DNA from: Topomyia yanbarensis
Taxonomy: Eukaryota; Arthropoda; Insecta; Diptera; Culicidae
Assembly: GCF_030247195.1 (NCBI RefSeq)
Contig: NC_080670.1
Span: forward strand, 34,024,497 to 34,088,496
Direction of reading: 5' to 3'
DNA: 64,000 nt
Made by a program: the position numbers and the translations under genes. Of the stretch, positions 46,192-56,090 are shown piece by piece. Under the pieces are notes generated by a model, which worked only from the letters and a program-made list of their open reading frames with translations, searched no databases and had not been told where the DNA came from. Every line of letters begins with the position of its first letter. Position 1 is the first letter of the stretch.

Positions 46192-46637
46192 CTAAGTCCT
46201 CGGTACCGTCTTATCGATGTGGATGATGTTAACCGCCTGGACGGCCATATTCGAAGTCAGGAAATTCGCCAACCGATCAACACCGGTTCGAGCCAACCGA
46301 TCGAACGGATATCCCATCGCCTTCCGATCCGGGTAAAGCCGATCGCGAACGCCGCAATACGACGCCGCATCGTTGCACGTCCCGACTAGATCCTGAACGA
46401 CACGATCTTCCTCGTAGTTGGACACCATAACGAACAAATCGGTCGGGAAGCCTTCCGGTAGCCCTTTCGGAATCAGCATATGAAGCGGCCATCCGCAGCC
46501 ACAGAAAATAAAGGATTCCTCTTCGGGCGTTCCCGTCTCCGGCCGGTTAGTGTCCAGATTGCGGAAAGTTCGCTCGAACGGAATGGTTACGGTAGACTCG
46601 TGCGATCGGCGTCGGATGCGGTTCGAGCCCGGGCGAA
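46192..46637 (-). CDS. PPO: Prophenoloxidase, last exon (C-terminal hemocyanin-type domain)
   Basis: Prophenoloxidases are copper monooxygenases that, once cleaved, oxidise phenols in melanisation. This exon encodes the C-terminal beta-rich domain. It opens LRPGSNRIRRRSHESTVTIP, then FERTFRNLD, the cysteine cluster FCGCGWPLHMLIPKG, then GFPTDLFVMVSNYEEDRV and CNDAASYCGVRDRLYPD. It ends MAVQAVNIIHIDKTVPRT and a TAG (46192-46194). The thioester-like family motif GCGWPQHM appears here as GCGWPLHM. The acceptor cctttc...ccaacag precedes 46637. No stop interrupts the frame, and a poly(A) signal follows, so it looks intact. Copper-binding domains lie in earlier exons, which were not found. Confidence 0.9.
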
Positions 46638-46769
46638 CTGTTGGAAAATCGAATGAAAGATTATTATAATCTACAGTCGGATAAGCTACATTAGTCAAGA
46701 CCATGAAAATCAAATTGCTTTGGGCGAATGAAACTTCCCCTCCTATCCGGGGTGAAATGCAAAACTTAC
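46638..46769 (-). other. PPO: 132-bp prophenoloxidase intron
   Basis: GTAAGT donor (46764-46769 complement) and CAG acceptor. Splicing joins VA to LRPG, restoring the family sequence. Readthrough of the intron is open by chance. Confidence 0.88.
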
Positions 46770-46951
46770 GTGCAACCAGGAATTTATCCATTTCCACCAT
46801 GAACAAACGCTGATCCCGGAACGGCATTGGCTGACCGCGTTCGTCGTTACGGGGTGCTAAATAGATTCGTACGAATCCCATTCGTTGGACATCCGAAGCA
46901 TTTTCGATCTGAATGGTGTAAATGAAGGGGGCGTGCTGGAGGTGCGTGAAT
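46770..46951 (-). CDS. PPO: Prophenoloxidase, penultimate exon
   Basis: The exon reads FTHLQHAPFIYTIQIENASD, then VQRMGFVRIYLAPRNDERGQ and FRDQRLFMVEMDKFLVA. FTHLQH-PF-Y and MVE-DKF are standard for the start of the prophenoloxidase C-terminal domain. It starts on the third base of a codon after an aatttcag acceptor (just above 46951) and ends on the first base, in phase with the last exon. The preceding exon was not recognised up to 64000. In most mosquito prophenoloxidases I would expect it within a few kilobases, so either a transposon-filled intron or truncation is implied. Confidence 0.88.
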
Positions 46952-47690
46952 CTGAAATTGAGCCGGAGTGGAAAAATGAAAGTAATAAATATGATGATTC
47001 TATTAATGTTAACGAAGCGTCGATGTTATTTGGCCCTCGTGTCGGTTGTTTTCCAGTCTGGTATGTTTCTGAGAAGCAGGGACTGTTTTGTATGCAATAG
47101 TACTTGGAAAAGAAAGGTGATTGGTATAATAACTTTTTGTAATTATACACATACCATTGTGAGCCACTTTTTTACAGTAGACACTCGTTCTCAAGCATAA
47201 GAATGTGGTGGGGGAACGACGGTAACGACAAACCTTAAGGACAAGCTGAATAGAGTCACAAGGTGGCAGCTAAAATGAGTGCCGTCGTTTCTGCTTCTTC
47301 TTTTTATTTCATCGTCAAAATCAAAACATTGCATTGGCGCGTAAGACAAAATCGTTTGTAAATTAAATGTCTTATCTCAGATTGCCTAGAAATTGTATCA
47401 CTGTATGTAAGCATGTTAGCACATGCAGATGAACAGATTCTCTTCACGGAATTTTGATCCGTTTGGGAAATTTGTACCTTTTTATTTTTCAAAACAAATG
47501 AAACACGTAGTGCAAAAATCAGTCAGCTGATTGCTGAACGATACGCTTGTGTGCGTTCAATCTCCTATCGGTATAGTACGTTCTAGCCGCACACAGATGC
47601 TGAACGTAACCCGAACATAACCGAACTTTTGTTGTGATTTTCGCATCGCTTCACTTTAAGGTTAAATTGCAAATTCTACTCGATCATTGA
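46952..47690. other. PPO: Presumed prophenoloxidase intron
   Basis: The minus-strand side ends in a pyrimidine-rich acceptor. No additional exon or transposon was recognised. Confidence 0.4.
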
Positions 47691-48432
47691 TATACGATTT
47701 TATCAGCCCCCGATTTTAGCTATCCCCGATTTTATCAGATTTTTGACCCGATTTTATTTTTTATATTCATATGAAAATTGATATTTGGTATTTTGATGTG
47801 CTCTAGCAGACAAACCAAGTTAACTTCAAGTAAATTCTTGAGCATATTTTTCTTTATTTTATTTTTATTTTGTTTATTTTATTTTGTTTATTTAGGAGCA
47901 GGGAAAAGCCTCCTGGAGCTGAGCTTCTTTCAAACTCGCTCTTCAGAAGACATAAAACCTCTTCATCTTTTGTACCAACAGATGACCAATATCCAAATGA
48001 TGCATTTTATTAAATAACTTATAACTAAACAAATTATCATTAACATAGACATAATAAATCGCTAGAAACTAATGTTTAAACTAATGCTATTAAGATAGGG
48101 ATCGTCGAATCAATCGTTTTATGACATCGCGAGACAGGTGAAAATCGAAAACATCAGAACAACGATTAAATAGACGAAACATACTGGTGAATGGTTCATT
48201 GTAGGCGTAATTGATTCTGGCACGGAGGATTCGCAAAAATTGATGAGACCTAAGACTACGACAGCGGATATCAAAATCTACAAGCTGAAGGAGGGCTGGG
48301 GCAAAGCAAACAAATTTACGCTGAATAGCTTCTATGCGCTGGATGTCAATCTGGTAATAAGGTGACCAAACAACAGCAGCGTATTCGAGAGTAGAGCGAA
48401 CTAAGGCACAATACAGCGCACAGTGTCGCCTA

Positions 48433-49357
48433 GTCGGACAAAACCTCAAAATTTTATTTTAGATTTTTCATGATTTTACATTTTTCTCTATTTCTTAACA
48501 GGTTGATATATTAAAATATTAAGTCCCAAGGACGATAGTTCGATTTTTTACATAACTTCAAAGGTGAAATAGATGATGAATTCTGAGGAAAACTATTTTC
48601 AAACCTAAGTTATTCAAATGAATATATCTTTTTAGTTAAGATTCCGATTGGGATCAAACTGATTTCATGTGAAAGGTTATTCGCTGAACTTAAAGCTGCC
48701 ACTCGATTTAGTCGATACAAGCCTTTCTTCTCGCTCAGACATGAAAAACAAATAATAAATCGAGCAATAGTTTAAAGTTATAATGTTCAAAGTGGCTGTA
48801 CTTTTTTTTTTTGAAACGGTTCGTAAAGATCGCTTGTTGTTCACGATACTTGCAAATTAGTGTACTTTCCGAAAATGAATATCTTGTTTTGCCCCTTTTT
48901 GTCCCCAGGTATGAAAAAAGGTGATTTTTCATGATACATCTGACGGAGACGCATGGTAGCCAGGGTTCGCAATATAGAGGTGTGCGCCGCGCCGCCGATT
49001 TCAGGTAAAGGTCGGCGGCGCGCTGGCGTCACGCCGATGTGCTTACTATTTTTACATTTTTTACGGCGGCGGCGTGGCGCACACCTCTATCGCAATATAA
49101 TTTATAGATGTGTCTTATCATTATCAACAATTGAAAAAAATTGTATTCTGCTAAAAATTCACCGCACCTAATTTTTTGAAAATGCATTTTTTGGAAATAG
49201 TTCACTTTATATTTGTGAATGTTGAATTTTCGAACCACCCTAAGTGCCAAAATTTTGAGGTAATAAAAAACAAACATAAATATGAATTCAGCGTGACAAA
49301 ATTACCCTAATGTGAAGTTTTCATCAAGTTCGGGCCACTTTTGAGGTTTTGTCCGAC
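48433..49357. mobile_element. 925-bp TIR element in the LINE
   Basis: Perfect 19-bp ends GTCGGACAAAACCTCAAAA (48433-48451; complement 49339-49357). It interrupts ORF2 between the RT and ALYCALVRST. A target duplication is unclear. Confidence 0.75.
48975..49089. mobile_element. 115-bp hAT-like MITE, third nesting level
   Basis: GC-rich inverted ends TAGAGGTGTGCGCCGCGCCG and ggcgtggcgcacacctcta (one base different) are flanked by tcgcaata (48967-48974, 49090-49097), an 8-bp duplication. Confidence 0.85.
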
Positions 49358-50288
49358 TTTTGTATGGAAGGTGATCACTGTGCAGCGCCTTTAGGCAGCG
49401 ACAAAATGTTTAGTAACGCGAAAAATGAATCCTAAAAGCTTTGAGGCCTTGGAAATAACATATTCTATATGATCTTTAAAGCTGAGTTTGGAATCTAAAA
49501 TAATTCCTAAGTCCTTCACAGAAGTTTCTCGCTTGAGAACAGTTTGCAAAATGTTGTAGTCATATTTAATTAATGAGCGTTTGCGGGTGAAAGAGATAAC
49601 TGAATACTTTGAAGCATTTAATACCATTCTATTTATATTACACCAGTTTGAAAACAAATCTAACTGCTTCTGTAGGAATTCTGCATCCTTTAGGTTTTTA
49701 ATTAGGTGGAATAGTTTGAAGTCATCGGCAAAAGATAGTTTGAAACAGTCTATTGCAAAGTTTAAATCGTTAAGATAGAGCAGAAATATGAAGGGTCCTA
49801 GATGACCGCCCTGAGGAACACCAGAGCTGACTGCGAAAGGAGATGTAGTATGGTCTCCAATTTTTACTGTCGTTTCACGACCAGTCAAATATGACTGAAG
49901 CCAAGTCAGAAAAGAACCACTGAAACCAAGCCTATTCAGTTTTGCTACTGTTATTTGGTTGATTAATTTGATCGAAGGCTGCTATGAAATCGGTGTAGAT
50001 AGAGTCGACCTGTTGACGTACTTGTAATGATTTTAAAATGAAAGATGTGTATGATACTAGATTCGTGGAAGTTGATCGATTAGGCATAAAGCCGTGTTGA
50101 GTTTCTGATATGTAGTTTGAGCAATTATGGGCGATGAAATCGAGAACTATTAACTCAAACAGCTAAGCCACGGAACTTAATGCAGCAATTCCGCGGTAAT
50201 TCGAAATATCGGATTTAATCCCCTTTTTGAAGACTGGGAAGATATACGATTTTTTCCCATGAAACGGGGAATGTTCCCGACTGTAGAG

Positions 50289-50554
50289 CAAGGATGCCAC
50301 ATTGAAATCTGTGTTTCGGTCAAAAAAATCTTTTTACCATCTGTGATGACTGAAACAGGAAAAAATCTGTGAAAATCTGCGATAGATTTCCCAAAAATCT
50401 GTGAAAAATAACGATATTTCCAAAAATCTGTGGAAATCGGTGAAATTTTCATCAAAATGCCAAAAATCTGTCATCTGTGAAAAATAATCTGTGATCAAAA
50501 AAGGTGCAAAAAATCTGTGACATTACAGAAAAATCTGTGAATATGGTAATTCTG
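50289..50554. mobile_element. 266-bp hAT-like MITE made of aaaatctgtga repeats
   Basis: Flanked by ctgtagag (50281-50288, 50555-50562). The interior is about a dozen spaced copies of aaaaatctgtga. Ends are loosely inverted (caaggatgccacatt / complement of right end cagaattaccatatt). Removing it rejoins the LINE RT frame (LFNTSLQ to GTFPVSWEK). Confidence 0.85.
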
Positions 50555-52369
50555 CTGTAGAGAGGTATTGAAGAGTATTGCCAATGGTACGAGAATACTA
50601 TTTGAGCAGTTTTTCAGTACTACGGATGGAATAGCATCAGGTGCAGCGTTCGACGATGATTTCAACTTGGAACATGCAGTGTTCACCATGGTGGTTGTAA
50701 TTGGAGGATGAGAGCCAATAGGAGATCGAAGAGGGACGTTGTTGGCGGCCTCGGAAATCTGTTCATTGGTTAAGGTTCCATCAGACAGAACACTGCTGAA
50801 GTGTGTTCGGAACAAGTTGCATATATTGGGCAAGGATGATAATTCAACTCCTTCGAGAGACATGAGAATTGGCAATCCAGTTTCCTTTCTCTGTTCTTTG
50901 ACATGGTTCCAGAAACTTTTGGGGTCGGTTTTAAGACTATGTTGGACGCGACGTTGGTTAGGCAGAGTGGAGTGTTCTGTTCAGACGTTTATAGCGGCTG
51001 TTGAGGTGTAAATAATGCGCTCTTAATTGGAGAGAGGGCCGCTTCGTAAGTTTCTTTAGGGCGCACCGTTTCGCACGTTTATAGCTTTTCAAGGTTGCAT
51101 TAGACCATGGTGGATGGATATTCGATAGGCTCACGTCTGGTTTTCTTTGGTACGAACTGATCGATTGCATACAATAATATACAATCGCGGTTGGATAATA
51201 GAAATCCCCAATCCAATGATGACAAAAATTGATTCATCAAAACGTACTTTCCATTTTTAAAATCGTAGTAAGTTATTTCAGCGATGTTCTCGGCAGGTGT
51301 GCATTCATGAATGGTAACTTGAAGCGGAGGGTGATGACGACAAATTTTGACAAGCGAAGAAGGTGCAACGGTTGTCGAACACGAATTTGTAAGTTCTTGA
51401 CTAGCAAAACACAGATCAAGCAGACGATTGTTGCTGTTACACTTGTCGCTTAGTTGAACAAGACCTGCGATGTTATAATCGTCCAGAAGCTGCAAGGTCG
51501 ATGAAGTTACAGTAGAACCTTTCGCATCCGGGTACAAATAATTAGAAGAACAGCGGTTCCATTTAATACCGGATAAATTTAAATCGCCTAGTATGATGAT
51601 CTTGTCATTCAAAGCCATTCGACTCGTGATCGATGAAAGCGTGCGCAAGTGTTTATCAATGAGATCAAAATCATTGAAGCGATCGGGTGAAATGTAAAGC
51701 ACACAAATATAAAGCGTAAAATGATTGAGCGTGAGAGCGATCCAAAGTTGCTCAACGCTTGCACAGTTAGAGAGGGACACCAAACGTGCTTTGAATTTTG
51801 AACGCAATGCTATGAGCACTTCACCACCACTATTCTTACTGCTGTTTTGTTCGTTTCTATCCTGCCTAAACACAGAATAAGAACTTCCGCAAATCTGTTT
51901 GGATAACGATTTACTGTTCAGTCAAGTTTCTGTAAATACGTACATATCGTACTCACAGTCTGAGCAAGCCAGGAGATACTCAGAGATGGTACTATTCATG
52001 CCACCAACGTTCTGATAGTGAATATTTAAACTAAAGTTGCCAGAACTTCTCGAGATGTTTGAAAATAATCTGCTGGTGGCATTCTGGAACGGAGCTTTGG
52101 GGTACGGTTGTCGAATTGGCCGTGATGCGTGAAATATTAAAAAAAAATTGTTTTTTTTGAATTTTGTACTGTCAGACCCCCTTAAGGGAAGTTTAAGCTA
52201 AATAATCAGGAAAGATTATGAGGCTATATCTAGGGACTAAAGAAAGAATATTTTAAGAGCTTCGGTTTCTTAAAAAGAACCAAAAATATATGTCCCGATT
52301 TTATCAATGTCCCCGTTTTATCAGCCTAAAAATTTCCAAGGGGCTGATAAGAACGGGTCTTCACCGTAT

Positions 52370-54086
52370 TGCTCGCGTATTGCACGCAAACCATATTCTA
52401 GGATCATATTCCAACAATATAGTAACATACACTTATAAAACTTCAAAAAAAGAAAAAGAGGCACAAAATCTTCATTTAAGTATAGGAATGGAAAAGATAG
52501 GTGTACCCCATCTATATAAGAACAGCTATTCTCTCGACCATTATGCCTAACGTACATATGCCTAACGTCGCGCAACCCGTGAACGATGGACATGCGGCAA
52601 TGGAAAATTTGACATGGAGCAAGGGCAGAGTGAGGCGCATCTTGACTAATAAATTTTGATTTCTTTCGGTACAGCGATAATAAGAAATTGCCCAAGGTTA
52701 TGCGATTTGACGGCATTCTGCTTTGTATTCGCATAACAAATAATATATTCGTCTTACCCAACATGTTATCGAATTTAAAAAAGCTGTTTGGTGTAATCTA
52801 TCTCCCACGCATAGTACTCACTAATTTATTTGCTTGGATGCTATTTACCGTTACCTAACCTATCTACCTACGCACTTTTCCTACTGAACGTAAACCGAAA
52901 ATCAACATTGTCCGAATTCCAAAATAGAATAATTCAATCTCCAGCTGACTGTTTTATATCCTAGAGGTAGACTCTATCACATCAAGTTCTGTTCCGTATG
53001 AAAATAAGATTACCAACCACACGTACCTATAAGGGAACTGTGCTCAGCAGACAAAATATCCATCCGAGTTACAGCAGTGTCATGCTTGAGCAAATTGCAA
53101 ACATTGAATCTACGAGCGCAGCACTTTGCGTCTACATATTCTACATACTGAATATATGCCTGAGGTCTGAATGTGTTCGGTTCGCAAGTGTACTCTAAAA
53201 ACATGATTTACAAATGTGACCGCAAAGTTCATAACAACAGCTAACGGCAGCTCAGGCACAAGGTACACGTAGCTGGCTGGTTAAGTTTTCATCAATTGAT
53301 TTAAATTTATAAACATATTGAGGATTTCTCAAGCGAAGCAAAGCCTTACTACTAGTACAATTACAGGATTTGCCCTACTATCCTATTGACCACTAAAATC
53401 CTTCCTGGCTGGGGTTGGAACCTACGACGATTTACTCTCGGAAACCAAATCAGGACAGGGTCAGAATTTCTCACTGAGCAATTTCTCTTCCGACAAGTGT
53501 TGTCACAAAGTTCACAATATTAGTGTTATTGACGCAAGCTGCATCGTAAAACTTCTACATTTTAATAATTCTAAATATTATCGCTTGAACGATAAAACCA
53601 TCCATCGAAGCACCATCGCATCAGTTTCCGGGATTCCTTTCGCTTGGCTTTCCTTTAATAATTTGCTTTAATTGAAAAACTTTTCTGCTTATGTATGAAA
53701 ATAAGTTCTACTTTTTACAAGTTTTGCATCGACCCGTGTGGAGGTGCTGGGGATGACGACAATTTACAATTCACCATCAACAATTAGTGTTGCGAGCTCA
53801 GTAGCGATGTGTAGTCGAATAGTTGAGTGAAAGTGAGCACGAGTCGGTTCACAGTCTGCTAGTTCCATTCGGCGCTTTTTCCACTCAATTGAATTGAAAG
53901 TTTTACGTTTGCGTGCATGACGACGACAAATAGCAATGAGCTACGAATTCATTGCATTTCGAAGGACTGATGTAAATGCTCGGGAAGTTTTTAATATTAC
54001 AAAAATAGCTGTTTGAGTATGTCAATAGCGATTGTTCCAAACAGAGTGTAAAATTGACGTACAAACAAGTTTAAAATCGATATCGA
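52370..54086. other. AT-rich DNA, little recognised
   Basis: Near 53395-53460 ggttggaacc and flanking sequence could be a degraded SINE B-box, too weak to call. No gene is supported. Confidence 0.35.
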
Positions 54087-54094
54087 TTACGGAG

Positions 54095-55141
54095 TAGGGT
54101 TGTAGTACCGGTAATACCGGTACCGAAAATCCCGGGAATACCGACCCATTTTTGGTACCGTAATACCGGTACTGAACAAAAGCCAGTACCGGTATTTTCG
54201 GTACCATACAATTTTTTATGAAAAATATGTGACCTCTCTAGGAGGACCTGTTTCAAAAAATCGGTATGCAAGATGACTTTTAATTACATTAATTACCTTC
54301 TATAAGTTAAACATTACTAGCTCCCGTTGTACTGAACGGTATGTTTAAATTCCTGCTTTATTTAGTCGAAATTAAATTTTAACGATCTTGTACTAAATTT
54401 AAAAACATCTAGCGTAAGAGACGTAAAAACTTTCTATGATTTTTTTTTCTTAGCGACATTCTGATTGGTGTCCATTATTCACTGGGTGGCACGTAATAAG
54501 ACTATGGTCTATGTCATGTCTTTGGTTTGCTCTTAAACCTTTATTTATAAAAGAACGAACAGCGATTTAGTAGCTAACAATTTTAGACTTGGTGAACTCT
54601 TCCAAATGGGACGATTTGTAATTATTGGTGATCTGAAAATTCAGCAAAACTCCATAATTTACATGAAAGCAATGAGCCTTGGTATGCAGGTCGAAACCAA
54701 TTTACAAAAAATCAAGAGAGGAAATGCGAGCAACCAGCTCGGATTTACTGCCATTCTCGCTTTGATTTACTGTTGTTAATAGTGTTTCTTACATTTACCA
54801 TCTGTTGAAGTCGACAAAAGTCGCACCGCTTAGCAGTTATTGATTTCAAAGTAGCTTAGATTTCGAAATAAAACAAGGTGCCGCATACGAAAAATATTTT
54901 CTGCTGAAATGGGTCATGCCATTCCGAATCAATTAAAACAGTAAACATGTTTTTTGATCAGCACAAATCAATCATCTGAGAATAAGGACCTCAGTTTAAG
55001 CATTCAATTTCACTTTGAAGCTTTTTTCGATATTTTTAAAAAAATATTCGAGTACCGGTACTTTACCGGTACTACCGGTACTGAGGGCTTCAGTACCGTA
55101 GTACCGGTTCTCGCCAAAAAGGGTCGGTACTGCGAACCCTG
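54095..55141. mobile_element. hAT-type element with taccggta subterminal palindromes
   Basis: Ends TAGGGTTGTAGTACCGG and (complement of the right end) CAGGGTTCGCAGTACCGA are flanked by ttacggag (54087-54094, 55142-55149). Many gtaccggta/aataccggta motifs crowd both ends, as transposase-binding subterminal repeats often do in hAT elements. No transposase is encoded. Confidence 0.85.
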
Positions 55142-55149
55142 TTACGGAG

Positions 55150-56090
55150 CACAAAATTACGGAATCAACCAAAATAAAGAACTACTGTTACTAGAATTAT
55201 GCGCATAAATCAAGTTAAATGCAACATATAAAATGTGAAATTTATCTGGTCTATGCAACACAGCAAAAAAGAATCATGTAACTTTACGTCTTGCCAGATG
55301 CACATAAAAGGAGCGTCCCAATTCACACAAATTTACATTTTATTACATGTAAAAATGTAAGATGTTCGGCTTTTTCTAGGTCATTCAGTCTGAGTTTTAC
55401 ATCAAAAGAGTCACAATATTCAATTTTACATATCATAGCATGTAAAATCCTATTATCGGACAGAAAAATACGTCGCTGCGTTGTTTACGTCAAATGTAAT
55501 TTTCATTTTTTCTAAGAGTGAAGTTAAAGTTTTTTCTTGAAACAGAGACAACGGAATACTGGTATGAAGATCACCTTTCTCCAGTTTCACCATGTTAGAA
55601 AAATGGTACTGATAACTAGGGATGCTCTGGTTCAGGTTTTTGAGCCCGAAACCCGGACCTGACCCGAACACGACAGGTTGAGGTTGAATTCAAAATTCTC
55701 GGGCCGTGCTCCGGTTTTTTTTGAATGGAAATTCTCAGAATCGCGTCGGTTCGGGTATTTGAAATTTTACACTTGGGGGGTTCGGGTTTTTCAAATTTGA
55801 TATTCTCGGTTTCAGGTTCCAAACAAACTTAGTCCACCCATTGATTGCCGGTGTTTACGAATATTCACCAAGCTGCTTATTTAGTGAAATCAATCACTCG
55901 CAATAATAATTGATGATACATAAAACCATACACATTTTTTCCACCCTTGAATCCCTTGAATTCGTCATATTTCATGACGTCAAAATATTGCCATTTTGCA
56001 TTCAATGATTAAATTACTTTGGTTCAGATTCAGAAACTGCTTCAATCACTGCTTTCATACAAATCCTACATTGTTAACCTTCATTTAACC
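55150..56090. other. Non-coding DNA with a GGTTC-rich repeat
   Basis: The segment 55617-55820 begins ctagggatgctctggttc and has repeated cgggttt/ttcgggt words on both strands. It resembles one end of another hAT-type repeat, but no second end or duplication was found. Confidence 0.35.

Larger units (their letters stand above)
48090..52075 (-). pseudogene. LINE ORF2 (endonuclease and reverse transcriptase), broken
   Basis: The endonuclease domain reads LNIHYQNVGGMNSTISEYLL, then VFTET, an in-frame TGA where Trp is expected, and LNSKSL. ILGDLNLSGIKWN and LLDLCFAS (51873-51400) are apurinic-endonuclease-like motifs. The linker WSNATLKSYKRAKRCALKK precedes RT motifs APDAIPSVVLKNC, GFMPNRST, SGVPQGGHLGPFIFLLYLND and FADDFKLF (catalytic aspartates, about 49735). 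The C-terminal part ALYCALVRSTLEYAAVVWSP lies beyond the 48433-49357 MITE and ends SLS plus stop at 48090. RT activity is destroyed by a stop, frameshifts and the insertions. Confidence 0.85.
47845..52135 (-). mobile_element. jockey/CR1-like LINE, 5' truncated at the endonuclease
   Basis: On the minus strand: endonuclease from about 52075, reverse transcriptase, C-terminal region ending at 48090, then a 3' UTR and an A-rich tandem tail (aaataaacaaaataaa type) near 47845-47880. ORF1 is absent. Three MITEs have landed in it (48433-49357 containing 48975-49089, and 50289-50554). Confidence 0.8.
47694..52369. mobile_element. Two ends of a pogo/Tc1-like element surrounding a LINE
   Basis: The left part (47694-47780) contains cgattttatcagcccc. 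The right part (about 52150-52369) contains its inverted counterpart ggggctgataagaacg and further ttttatcag/cgggg repeats. Repeats of this wording are common in Aedes DNA and resemble pogo-type ends. The LINE 47845-52135 lies between, so it may have inserted into the element. The outer boundary and TA duplication are not certain. Confidence 0.45.

Noticed and set aside
46093..46492. Overlapping frames on both strands of the prophenoloxidase last exon
   Set aside because: Shadows; only the minus frame ending at 46192 carries the prophenoloxidase motifs.
50289..50554. CRISPR-like array because of regularly recurring words
   Set aside because: The repeated word is only 11-12 bp with irregular spacing, in a eukaryotic MITE with target duplication.
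53395..53460. Another tRNA-derived SINE
   Set aside because: Only a weak B-box resemblance (ggttccaacccc on the minus strand); no A-box was found.
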